Positions 1 through 13,804 of a DNA stretch of 64,000 nt are shown here, one piece after another. The translations under genes were made by a program, and so were the position numbers. Below the pieces are notes generated by a model that was given only the letters and a program-made list of their open reading frames with translations, ran no database searches and had not been told where the DNA came from. Within the stretch, counting starts at the first letter, position 1. Each line of letters starts with the position of its first letter. The stretch lies in the NCBI GenBank assembly GCA_037074705.1, contig CM073595.1, positions 53,501,639 through 53,565,638 on the forward strand, written 5' to 3'. The stretch is from Zhengitettix transpicula. Taxonomy: Eukaryota; Arthropoda; Insecta; Orthoptera; Tetrigidae.

Positions 1-858
1 AATATTTTATATTTTCAGTTTCAAAAAGATTTTAATTTTAAATCATTTTGTCTTAATTGATTATGTACATTTCTATTCTATACTAGAATGTCGAAAGAAT
101 GTCAGAATAACAATGAAAAAAATTATATATATAAATATATATATACTTTATTATTTCCATAAACTGCTCAGTATTTTTAATTTTGATCACTAACATAAAA
201 ACAGACTTCTAGTCATTTACTATATTTTATTTCTTCAATTTCTACTCAGCATTATATGCCTTCTTGTGTTCTGATTATTTTAATCTTTCTATTTTTTAAG
301 AGAAGAAAAAAATCGTGATTTTTTCCCCTTAAATTTAAGAGATTCATTCACAATATTTATTTGAATTTCGACTTAAGATAATCGTATATTATTATAGGCT
401 CAAATTTTCTCATAATTTCAGTATCCGATTTCCAATTATTAATTACTAATATCAGATTTAATACGAGTTAATTACATTATACATAAATTTTTATAACTAT
501 GAAAAGGAGAGTGAATTACATTTTATCATCTTGCAATATTATGCAATCATTTATTAGTTTTCGGTTTTAATATTTTTAAAATATCGTAAAATAGAATATC
601 ATTTTGAAAATGGAACTAATTCCGCCGTAGAGAAAATCGGAATTCTCCTAGTACAAAAACAAAGATGTAATTTATACTTGTGTGGAACTCGGGTATCCCA
701 GGAAGTTTTATGTTTGTGACATCGATGTTAGTCCTTGATTGCAGTGTGCATATAGTGATTTGCTAGTATTTATTTGACCTTATTATTTTTATGATTTAGT
801 TTTGGACACGGCAATTTTTCAACATACTTCCCGTCTTCGATTCTAAACTTTCAATTGA
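1..858. other. Upstream AT-rich region, no gene seen
   Basis: I see no coding exon here. The stretch is AT-rich with a short (TA)n patch near 125-150. From about 600 the composition becomes slightly more mixed, as expected near the 5' end of the Pur-alpha gene. The reading frame used by Pur-alpha is closed by an in-frame TGA at 856-858, which sets the upstream limit of that ORF. No convincing TATA box or initiator could be assigned. Confidence 0.6.
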
Positions 859-960
859 AGGCCTATTTTTTTTAAAGAAATTAGTGTAGCGGACCTGGTT
901 CCGGTGTATGTAAAAAGCTTTGCCGTGGATTCGAGGGTTAACCCCGCACCTGAAGAGGAT

Positions 961-1003
961 ATGTCGGACCGGGAGAGCGGAGACGATCAGCCACAGGGAC
1001 AAA
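961..1003 (+). CDS. Pur-alpha: Pur-alpha coding exon 1
   Basis: This exon encodes the first 14 residues, beginning [10 protein letters not shown], plus one base of codon 15. The MSD plus acidic start resembles insect Pur-alpha N-termini. It ends at the donor AAA|GTAAGA, leaving phase 1, which the next exon accepts. The 5' UTR probably extends to its left, but the transcription start is not identified. An antisense ORF over 796-1002 is a shadow. Confidence 0.85.
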
Positions 1004-2804
1004 GTAAGACGAATACTCGGCTTTAATATGTATTTACATTATTACAAGACGTCACGAGCGACCTTTAATTAATATACGAAGCGTAACACATGTTTGCTCT
1101 CGCTAGTGTAGTGCCAAATCAGACGAATCAAGATGGCTGTCTGCTATCTTATTTCGAATTAGTCTCTTAAATAACCCATACGAAAGGGATATTTTAATAT
1201 AATTTTAAATATTTTGTTAAAATTTCATTTTATCGAAAAAAATATGTCGTTCGTGTGTTGCTTCATATTCTGCAACTAACCTGTACGAATTGGTTGTCAC
1301 AGTCACGTCAACAATACCTTATTGTGACACTTTAATTGTAGAATATGACTGAATATTTCAGTAATTAAAACTCGAATGTTTATATTTTTACAGGCAAGTT
1401 TACTTTCTTTTCTGTTACATAAAATCAATGTTTTCTTCGCTGTAAGAATTAATTTATAAACTTTTTCACATTATGTTCTATCGTTTGTGTGTTTTTTGGT
1501 ATCAGCGTTCGTAATTCCCGTGCTTTACTTACGCAGTTAACAATTCAGAGACTTGCATAGACTGCCATAATATTGAATCAATGTGTTTCACATCAAATTT
1601 AAATTTAAAAATGACTTGAATTTCTCTAGTACATTATGAAAATTAACTAATACCTGCTGTATTAAAGTGACTAACAGAAATTTTATAATAAAATTTAGTG
1701 TAGTTTTGTCGTACAAACTGATACTTCATTACCTCACGTTACCTTTCAATTTTTGTGTTAATTTTTTTTTAAAAAATTCAATTGGATATAACCTTGCAAT
1801 GTCGTATTACATCATTAGTGCTGTATTTCAAACTATTAATTTTAACTAGGCCAGAGTTTGGTTACTGTGAAAAAATTAAGTAATATTTGTTGTACAAATT
1901 TTGATGTTGGTGATGAAACTAATTTGTCATGTCACGGTTACTTCAGTTTTATGCTTTTCCCCCAACAACTCTCCGGTCATTGATTTTCCCATTAACTAAA
2001 AGACTGCTGCTAAACTAATGTAAACTCTTGTCAATTTTCTAGACTAGTTTATTAAAATTTGGCAAAATATATTTTTAAAAATTTTATACCCTTCACTATA
2101 ACTGCCAGAGTAACTTGTATTTTGTTTGGAATTAATAAATTGTTGCAGCATACTTTAAAGGAGTTTTTTTTGTGGTTCCTTTTTAATAATTAAATTTTGA
2201 CAAGTTTTCATTTTCTTTCATTAACCACTATGTAGACTTCTTATGTGGTTACAGATGACTGATTTAGTTACAATGATTACACTGTGTTGACACCTCTAAA
2301 TGCATCAACCTTTGTCAACTTTGGCTTTCTGGTTGGTAGTTATTAATTATTACCTGTAATTGTTTAAACGGCTTTTTATTGTTTAAATTGTGTTAGTCAA
2401 ATATCAAGGAAGGAGCAAGTTTTTATACAGTAACAGATAAAGAAAGGAATATCAACTATGTCATTAATTTTTTCATACAAACAAATTAAGTTTAATATAC
2501 GGATCCAGTTGTCTCCATTTTACATTTTAATTTTCTAATATAGGAGTGATAAAATTACTTCAGGGGGATAATTTGATATTACGTGCAGAAAACTTTTGGA
2601 TACATTTTAAACAGGTTTATTCAGATCTTTGGTTTTTGTTATTTAGCTTACTATTACTATAGTTATTTGTAGCTAATCAAAGTATTTTAATCTTAAAATG
2701 AAAATGATCTGTTTTTTTTTTACAGATAAATATGGTCAGTCTGTCGGACTTGAAACGAGTGGGAGTACAGACTTTGATTCAGGTATGTGATATAATTATT
2801 ATTT

Positions 2805-2857
<53 letters not shown>

Positions 2858-5800
2858 CGATAGATGTATGAAGGAAACTTCTGATTTCATGAATTTTGAG
2901 GAAACAAACTAATGGCCAATGAATAATTATTAAATACTTTCAACAAGAGTGACAGCTCATGTAATGCCAAATGTACATTCTCTATTATGGTTGGTTTGAA
3001 TTTGGAAATGATTTGCCTAGCAATGCAATATTTGCTGTGCAGCTGTGAAGGTTGTTAACTTTGAATTGTGTAATTTTATAATTTATTTCATTTTGGTAAA
3101 TGTACAAAGATGTAATATATTTGATTTAACCACATATTTTAACCAATTTTTAGACTTTAATAAATAGGTAATATTTTTTGTATACGTCAGACCTTATCTG
3201 AGAAATTATCATGAATATCATGTTCTTCTATCTTTATCTTATACCTACAATCTGAAATACGAGTTTTAATACAATCATTATTTCGTCAGATCAGAAACAA
3301 TACTTTATATCATATTTATCAATACATTCAATTTGTACATTTATTTTGTAAGATATACAAACAAATCATTTTGTTTTATTAGAGAGTAGACAAAATATTA
3401 TTATGTTGTGTATAAAATTTTCCACTCTTGAAAATAATAATAATATAGTGAAGTATTTTATAAATTGTTTTGTCATCTTTTATGAGAATCGTATATCATG
3501 ATGATAATTTGTATTTATCAACTCAAAGTACATTGCCACCTATTACACTAATATGAAAGTAATATGAGATTGTTTTTTAGGTCCACTTGGAAACTATTTC
3601 TTCTTTTCCTAATTTTAATATCTGTCAATAATATTTCATTCTCGCATGTTCTAACTGCAGTTTTATTCTCAGAAATGATATATTAGGTTATAACAATTAG
3701 ATTAAAATTCTCTACTGCATTTAATCCTTTGCATAGGTTGAATTGAAATACTTTTGATATATAGCCTCCAAAGTTTTGAGTATGTTTCTCGATTGTGTAA
3801 GCTTCAGATTATTTATATATATTCCAAACTGTTAGTGAATTTTGTATTCTATGAATGATTAGTTTTATAGGGGAATAATGGCGTACACAAGTCTTAAAAG
3901 TTTGATACTTCATTAATTTATTACATCATGTTGTATTTAAATATTGGAGATATCCATGTATCGTCAGTGAGACCTTTGTGTGAGCAGTTATACTCCTGTA
4001 ATTGCATTATAAATGTTATGGTTATAGTAAATAACAATATCACATTGTGCCACAAAATTGATAAGTCCCAAGTCCTTGTTGCTCCAGTGCTTGTAACTAC
4101 TTAGTACAACTTGATTGGAGACTACAATTTTAATTATTTATATTTAACAATATTTAAGGTAATGATATAAATATTTTAGCAATATTTAGGTGCAAGTTGC
4201 TCTGAATCTTATGATGAATCAATCATTTGTATTGTACACATTCATTTTGATGAAAGCATTCCTTTATAGGATTTTATGGAAAGAAATATTATTACATTTC
4301 ATAGTATTGTTATCTATGTTTCCTTTTACCACTTCAATTGTACTGTGTGTTATATACTTTGATGGTATACAATTTTTTTTTTATTAATAATATGTTCGTA
4401 TCATTTAAAGAAAACACAAGTTTACATGGTTTAAAAGTGTGTGTATACTTTGAATTACTTTATTGAAAGAGACATGATTATTTTGTAAAAGCTTGAACAA
4501 TTTTTTAAATTCTGAATTTAATTGTACGTAACTGAGTTCTGTTAGAGAAAATAAGGAAATGCTCAGTAAAGAAACAGCTTGTGATTTATTGTTGGATTGG
4601 TGTAGACACCATATCTGTGCACTCACACATCATCCCATTAGTCAATCTTGTGCAGGAAAATCAACATAGCTTTTCTGTAATCCATTCTGCTTTTGTTTAA
4701 TCCCCCTGTTTGTAACTTGTTATTGAAGCTACATATTAGATGGTCAAAATTTGTGAAATTAAATTTTTTTCTTGTGTACATCATAACTAATGTAAACACC
4801 CTAAAATTGTAAGTTTTGAGTGGATCCTTATTGATAAGGTATAATATTACTGGAGGCCATTATATTTTTTAATTCTCTTCTAAGTTTTTTGGCCATATTC
4901 AATATTGGCAAGTATATAACACCAGGATTATGTACTGGTTTGTTATTGACATGTGAGTAAAATTGTCCTTGTTTTGCGTGAGGATTATCACCTTCATTTT
5001 CAGTCTTTCTGACAAAGTTGCTATTGTTGAGTTGATGTGATATCTATTATATATTGTGCTATTATTAGTCATGTCATTAATTGTGGTGTAAACCTAGTGA
5101 GTTCGGTTGACTGGCATTTTGTCTGCTTTGTGTTCTTACTTGTTGGTTATTAAAAATACTTACTAGTCTGCTTCCTCAGGCTCTCATCTTGAAGTGTGAT
5201 TTTTTTCATTTACATTTAGATGTTGTAGTTAATTTTTTTTAAAGATTGCCGCAGAAGATTATTGATTTGGGATGCATCCAGTTTGAATTTGCTTTTTTTA
5301 TTTGTCAAGAAGGATAATAAATCATGAACTGGATCTTGTATGTTTATTAAAAGAGAACAGTGTGTATATTTCATTGTGTGCGAAATAATTTTGCACTCAT
5401 GTCATAATTCATGGAAATCGAGATGTATAGCAAGTCCTGTCAGGTGTGCAGGAGAAGATGGAGGGGAGCATTGTAGTCAAGTGGGAGCCCTCTCTTCGAG
5501 CAACACTAATATCATTCTTGCAAATATTAATTATGTTCTTACGAATGGCATATACAGACAGCAATAAGGTATTTTTTTCACACCCTGTAGTTATAATCTC
5601 TTAACTTGTGTGGATTAGGGTTTTGGTGCACAACATATCCTCAACTGAACACACTATATTTTCAAGTGTCAATGTTTTGAGAATAGTTTTTACACTACCA
5701 AGTTGCCATAACAAAGGCTTGTGTTAAATTGAGCTCAGTCTACCCCTACTACCCATGTGGCACTGCACATCTTGTCTCGACACAACTTGCTACATCTCGT

Positions 5801-8800
5801 GAGCTATAGTTGTTTCTCTGCAGTCAAGATTAGAGAACTCTTGAATTCATTCGAACTTCATTGATGCCAGCTCATCTGACTATGTGTTGTTTGTGTTACA
5901 TTGGGATCATAAGCTTATCAGCTGTCTCAAAATTATTACTGAAGAACATTAAAATGAGCTAATGGTGTTTATTTTTCATTTTTGTATTTTAAAGGAATAT
6001 ATCTTTTGAAATTTAGGTTGTTAACTTCGGTCTTTTTATGAAAGTTTGATTTTTTAAGCCACCTATGTAACTGGAAGTTGTGTCTACAATTTACTTAAAT
6101 CTTCCTTTGTCTTGTATAAGTTCATTCTTTTACCTAACAAATCTACAACTATTTAATTCATATATAAACTATGTTATATTTGACTTTATAGCTTAGTGTA
6201 TTTATCTTCCCCTTACATTTATTGAATCTTGCTCTAGTGAACTACAATACTTTTTCAGTGTTCCAATGTGCGACACTCCTGTCACTTTCAATGCTGTACC
6301 TCAATTTCTCCAAAATGAAGAAATAATTTATTTTCTCTGAAGTTTCACATACAGAGTGTGAAACTTTTTTGCAATTGATAAACGTGTGCAGAGGGTGTGA
6401 CGTGAACCATATGCAAATATGTCAACTGGGGCATATTTCTATATTTATTGTGAATCATTTTATTGAAAGTATATAATTTATACAACATAGTATTTTAATA
6501 TTGGCAGATATTATTAAATTTGAGTTGCATAGTTGAAAGAATATAAGTAAATAATACATTTTTTAGGGCAAAAGAAGAGCTAGGTAGTATTTGTTATTTA
6601 AAAATATATAAATACAAAATTGTTTTTGACATTTCAAAGGAGTGCAGTATATGTGCTGTACGATGTGTCCTGATTTATATACATATCATCTTGTTGTAAA
6701 AGATGTGAACGGTTTAGATTTTTTACTTGGATGAAGTTTGGGAGTTCCTTTGACCTATTTGAAAATGCATGTTACGATGGGTATTAGAATTTCATGAATG
6801 TAAACCGGTTGTGCAAGTATGTAGATATATTTGTAGTAATGAGTTCTGGAATTGAGCATGGCATTTTTGAGTAAAGTTTTTGCCAAACATATAGATAAAG
6901 AACTTGCAAAATTCTGTATTTTATGCTATATAAGTTTTAATATTATCTTCTTCCACTATGTAGGATATATTGTGTTTTATTATTGACTCACTGTGTACTA
7001 ATTGTATTAATTTCACAATTTATTTTGAGTCAATTTCTTTATCAACTTGTAACTATTCTAATTATGGTATGTAATTACCAATATTGTACATGGCAAGGTA
7101 ACATTATCATAGCAGTGCCAGGGTGGGAAATGATGAATATGTCATATTTCGAGTTGTGAAGTTTATATTTACAGATTACTGTTGGAAAGATTGATCTAAT
7201 AAAATAACATTTTGGTCACTTTTATAACATAATAAGTTGAACTCAATTTTAGAATTTCACTCTTTTTTTTTTCTTAAACCAAACATTACAGTTAATATAA
7301 AACTTGGAAGTCATTAACATGAGATTCTGAACCAGTTTTGGACCATCTCAAGTTTATATTTTTCATTGTGAGAATGCAGCGTGGTATGATTGAAGTAGAG
7401 CTGTATTTTTTCTTTGAGGAAAAATGTAGTGCTTCTGAAGGAGCTGGTGATTTGTCTTTGAAGAGTTTGGACATGGAAGAGCTTGTGCAGGTAAGCGAAA
7501 AAATGTAGGCAATATCCATTACTGATACAGTTTACCTTAATTATCATAATTTCTTCAAGTAAATTCCCACAGTATATTGTTTTCATGCCAATCTTTTAAT
7601 TTTTTAATTAAATTTGATTACCCTATAGCAACTTAAACTGTGTGTAATTTTTTTTAAATTGAAACTGCAATATTACATAGTTTCAGTTGTAGCCTAGTTA
7701 CTGAACCAGCTTGGTGTACATAAATATAATTTGGAAAACTTACTTTTTTTTGTATTTGTAAATAGCTATTACTAATTCAGTTGAGTAGTTGGAATTTAAA
7801 TCCTTTTGTCAATTGTTGCAATTTGATTCTGTTCATTTAGTGTGTGTGTAGTATTGTCCAAAGCATTTTTCTAAGAAAAGGTTAATATTAAATGATAAAT
7901 ATGCATGGTTGAGTTAAAAATTCAGCATATGTGATGTAATCATACAAATTTATGTGGAAGTAACAGCATTTAATTTGAACTACACTGGATCTTTCTTTAC
8001 ATTAATGAGAAGGGGTTTAAGTATTGTATTGCTTGAATATAATTTGTTGCTGCATGTGGCTTTGTGACATTGATGTAACTTTCTAAGCTAACTAATTACT
8101 TTTATTTGAGTCTCTTCTCAAAATGCTTCCACTGACAAGTTATCAATATTTCATTTAAATACATCATTAAATACATAAGAATTTTTTTTTCTTATTTTAA
8201 TTTTATACCTATAAATACATTAACCTTTGTGGTTACTTACAGTCTGATGCCATTGGTTTATTCTTAAGCTTTTTTAGGCTCACTGTGTTATATATTATGT
8301 ATCTATTAAAATATAAGTGTATTCTGGAATCAATACTAGAAGTACTGGCTTGTGATTCTTTGTAAATCCGCATAAGATGTTTTGACATTGAAACTTGATT
8401 TCTTACATTCTGTAAGTTGTTCTCTGTCTGATGTTGCTTCTGGCTGTCGTATATATGAAAGTTCAGTAAATGCCATTAAATTAGTGTTACATAATGTGGA
8501 CTAGTTTGAATTCATTTTTCGGAAATAAACCCAATCCTTATTTACTCTACTCTTAAAGTGTAATAAAAAGTTTTCTATTTATAGATACTTATTAACACGT
8601 ATAGTGTTCTGAATATACTATAATGAAAATATCATCCTTTCTCATGACATGCATGTTGGTGATCCACATGATGGTCTGGTTTATAGCTATAACAGAATAT
8701 AACAATTACATTATACTGTCCTTTATTTGTGCTATAAAGATAAATAAATCTTAATAATTTTTTCAGAGTTGATTTAATCTATTTTTAACATGTCATTGTC

Positions 8801-11800
8801 CTCATCATACATAATTCTTTATTAGTGGCACATTGTTGCGAGTCCACTTTCGTAATTCTTTCTGATATTAGCAGCAGGACTAAACTAGCTCACATCCATG
8901 TTTTTCCAAAATCCAATTTTTTTTTCAGCAACACTTCTGCTTTTCTTAATGTTCTTACTGACCCTTTACTGATTCATATCAATTTCATCATTAGTTCAAC
9001 TTAATCACATTTTCCTTCCAGTATTATATTCTTGAATTGCACTCATTGTTAACTAAGGTTTAAAACCATTTAATTATTTCTGCATCACCTGTATTTTTCA
9101 GATACAATTTTCTGCTTCCCATTCCTCATTATTATTGATTAATTATTAATGCTTAGTATTTTCTTCAGTATATTTAATTCCTAATTCATATCACATTTGT
9201 TTGGTCTGTGTATATCCCATCTCATTAGGTAGGAGAGGGGTGGGGGAAAACTGTCTTTCCTTGGTGTGAAAAATCATCACCACAATGCACAGAATATTGA
9301 ATTCAAATTTTTGTAGATGTTATCCTCCTTCAGGTGAGGTCATTATAATTCCTGTAGGAGGAGGATAACATCTCCACATATTTGACATTTATTCTCTGTG
9401 TCTTGGTGTAAGTCTTTCGTGCAAAGAAAAACCACATCAGTCTCTCCTGTATTGGTTACCTTGTGTGAAGGAGTATATTTTTATGCATATTTTATGAATT
9501 AACTTTTATGTTCTTAATCTGATTTAACTGTACTCAGTCAAATACAGTAGTTAAAAGTTTAAGCTCAGTAATGTAATGTAATGATATGAGATAAATAATT
9601 CTTGTGTTAATATATTTAAGGCCTAGTGAATCCTAGAGGAGTTTAACAGACAAACTAAATTATACCGTATATAAGTAAAAATACTGAGTTACTTGCAATA
9701 TCATTGTAACTAAAAATGACATAATACAGGAAGAGTGTTAACAATAGTTATGTTCAAAATGAAAAAAATTATGTCTGATTGAAAATAATGAATAGGAAAG
9801 ATAGCCAATTCAGACAAAAGTCATAATATAAATACCACCCACTGTTTCTGGGACCCTTGTCCCTTTCCTCAGGTGTGAAGAAGAGCCTTGAGTAACACAA
9901 CTGCACTTGTCAGTTGACAATACTGAAAATCGATGAAAACGCAAAAACAATAGGAGAGCCGAAGGGTTAGCATAACAATAAGGGAGCAACGGCAATGGGA
10001 AAACAGAAGGTTTAGTGTAATAATAAGGGATCATAGCAATTATTGAGTTTCATAGTGTCTGTTTGTGCTGTGATGTTTGATTTAATGTGAAGCATCTCTG
10101 AAATGAGTCTGGAATTGTACCTGGTGTCAATGTCTAAATTATTAGCTTTTTGCCAATCAAATGTATGTTTAAAATTGATTATATGTTTGGATACTACAGA
10201 TTGTTTATCAATGGGAAGTTTGATATTAGATAAATGTTCCTTGATAAGTGTATTAAGGGAACTTTTGTTTGCCCTATGTAGCAGGAATTACATTAGAGCA
10301 AAAGATTTTGTAAACAACAAAATGTTTGCTGTAGTTGTCAAGTGGGTCCTTGTGGTTTTTAATCAAGTAGGAAAGGGTATTAGTGGATCTGTAAATGATG
10401 GAAATTTGATATTCTTTGATATATCTTCTGTTTTCCCATCGTCGTTGCTCCCTTATTGTTACGCTAACCCTTTGGCTCTCCCATTGTTGCACTTTCGTCA
10501 CTTTTGAGTTTTGTCAACTGCAAAGTGCAGTTGTGGTCGCTCTAGGCTCTTCTTCGCACCTGAGAAAAGTGACAAGGATCCCAGAAACGTTGTGTGGTAT
10601 TTATATAATCACTTTTTTGTCTGAATTGGCTCTCTTTCCTATTCAATAGTTATGCTCATTGAGATTTCAATAAAACGTATGTTTTACTATACACTTTCAG
10701 TACTATAATTAAAATTGATCCATTGTGTCGGGTTTGGTCACAGTATTTAAGAGAAAGTTCTATCCAAAATACACGAGTTTACTCGCACATAGTTTGCTGT
10801 TACTTAGTAGACTTAAAATTGTTATCACAAAATAATTGCCTTTTCTGATTATAAATTGCAAGTCATTTTCATGAGAAACAAAGAAGCTTCTCTTATTATT
10901 CTGGATCGTTGCAAAATTAATCTTTTATTAAAGGCTTCAATTATTTGGCACTATTCCAGTTTACCAATTTGGCTTGATAAGTAAAACCCTACTGTCCCAA
11001 GAATGTGGAGAGCAAGTAGGTTTTAGTAGAATTGCTTTCAAATTACAGGGTTGATTGTTAGTTTAATTTTCTACACTTTCTGATTATTTGGCTGGGAAAG
11101 GTATTTTTTCTGGCTGTTTTTTTTTAACCCAGTTCATTGTAAAGCCATTTTAAATATTTACTTGAGCCATATAATTTTCTGAGCGTGCATGTCTCATGTT
11201 TGTTTTAATATTCTTCAATGATTTCTAACTATTATATCTATATTAAATGCTTTATATATGGATTTGTATTATGATAACTAATTTCTGTTCTAGATATTAA
11301 TTATTGAGAAATTGAACATGTTAAAACTTTTAATTCATGCTTTTTTATTATTAGAGACAGTTACTTTGTACATATTTTTATACAATCAGTTTTTGTCATA
11401 TTTCCTGATCACTTTTTTCTGTCAATATGATGATTTAATATCATATTGAACAATTTTGTTGAATAATGTATAAGAAATCTTTTCAAAATATTTTATATTT
11501 CAGATATAAATATATATAAAGTTCTGCTGCTTATCAGATTAATTAATATCAAAGCTGTTACTAAATTAATTCAAATTATTCCACTGTGTAAACATTGGAA
11601 CATAAGCAGATATTTTATTTGAAAATGTATTTGTTCATCTAATATCAGTTAGTATTGAATAAATCATACCAGGTCGCCATCTGTCAGCACTAACTGCTAA
11701 TGATTAACTATTCCATTCTGTGAATGGCATTTGGCATTGAGGAAAGGGGGGGGGGGGAATACACTTTTATATGAGGAGCAGATTCAGATTTTGTAAGAAT

Positions 11801-13755
11801 AAATTAATAAGATTGTCAAACTTCTTTTTACAATAATCTTGTTTCATATTTGTTTTGATACACAAATAATAATATGTCTTGCAGTTGATAATCAAGGAAT
11901 GAATTTTTTTTTACTCTCAACATTCAAGATCATCTTAATAATATATTACCTGGTTTTTGTATTTTGCATTTGTGTATTAAATACAACAAACTGTACAAGA
12001 ATAATCTTAGACTTAAAACTTATTGCCGGCCTGATGGGATGAAAGTCTACTTGAAATTTTGGCACAGTATTTCATGTACAAGGTGGGGGAGATTAACCTT
12101 AAATGCATGACTAATTGTGTCTGTTTAAATAAGATTGCTTGCATTCAGCACGTTTATGGGACTGATTTGCAGTGTACTTTCTTGTCAATTAAGCTCTTGG
12201 TTTTTTGTGCATCTTGTGTGCCTTTATTGGAAAAAAATTGTGTGTGTAAATTGGTTAATAGTATATCAGGAATTTACCCCAAATGCAACATGATTATTAA
12301 GAATTTTTCCCCACAATTTTCATTTTGTCAGAAATGATTGTAGTGATAATTTAAAAATATTAATAATGAAATGAAACTTAAGATATCAACAATTAAATGG
12401 TGCTGAATAGCTATTTTCACATATCTTTCATTTGAAAATTAAATTGTACATAAATGCACTCAGTTTGAATGTTTGAAACTATATATTATTGCAAAACTAC
12501 CAGGTGTGCTAAGAAAAGTTTTATTTCTTTAATTTCTAAATCCCTAACATTTACATTGTAACATTAACATTGCTTTACTTTTGTTTTCAATTCATGAATT
12601 CAGATTTTCAATTGTACGCATTTTTATTCTTTTCCCTCATTTTAAAGAGCATGTGGTAGTTATTAATTGAAGCCACATAAATAAATTATGCGAGTTATTG
12701 AATAAACCATAGTTAAATATGATAAAGTACTAAAAAATTTTCCAAGATTTGCATGTGACGTCATTTCTTATTTTAGTTTCTTTTGTAATTCATTGCAATT
12801 TCATTTCTGTATCTAGATTGTAATTAAATGGTTGCACTTACTTTTCAGTGGATTCTTGATCTCGTCATGATATATTTGTCTGTGTAATGAGAGAGAATAT
12901 ATCATGTTTGATGTTTTGGAACGACAGCTATTTGTCTGAGAAGTCGTAAAAGATGTCATTTTGTAAGGTAAGTGTTCATCTACAAAATGAAATGTCACAA
13001 TTTTTCTCTAAAATAATTGAGTTCATTATCACAAACAATAATTTTTTAGTACAAGAGTAAAATTGTATCTGATTTCCTCTTCACTAAAATATTCTTTACA
13101 AAGGACAAATTAGTTAATATATATGAAAATAATCATATATACAGTGACAATCTAGATATAAAAATATTTACCAGTTTCTCTGAATTAACTGTATCTCGAC
13201 ATTTTCACGACCAGCATATGACAGGAAAGAAAGAGATTTGATAACTTAACTGAAATTGAGGGCCAGTGTTGCCAGGTTGGGCAGTAGGAAGATCTTCAAA
13301 TCTTCGGAGTTGTTGGCCTCCACCTTCATGAGAGAAGTGCCCTGTGCCAGCCAACTGCTCTTACTATCTTCGTTTCTATGCCAGGACATTCAGACCTACT
13401 ATCCTGAAGAAGGGGGCTTAGGATCAAGCCTCCTTTATCAGGACAATAGGACTCAAGGTCGTACCAGCTGGCACATAGGCTATGAAAGAGGTTTACACCT
13501 ATGAAAATATGAATGAATATACATATATATGTCAAGATGTGACATTGTCACAATAATTGAGATAATTTGTATTGAAAGGAAAGAGAGAGATAGTTGGTGG
13601 CTTGCCTGAAATTAAAGCTCGGCATAGCCACTCAGGGCAGAAGGCAAATTTACTTTGAGTGCAATATTTCCTAATAAAAATCGAATAAAATAACTTGAGC
13701 TATATATAATTGGGAATACCAATGATCACAATTATTTTGACAATTTCATATCCTT

Positions 13756-13804
<49 letters not shown>

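Noticed and set aside
796..1002. Minus-strand ORF of 68 codons overlapping Pur-alpha exon 1
   Set aside because: It is the antisense of the Pur-alpha 5' UTR and exon 1 and has no recognisable motif.
12059..12337. 92-codon ORF in Pur-alpha intron 2
   Set aside because: Cysteine-rich chance translation of AT/GT-rich DNA with no splice signals or known domain.
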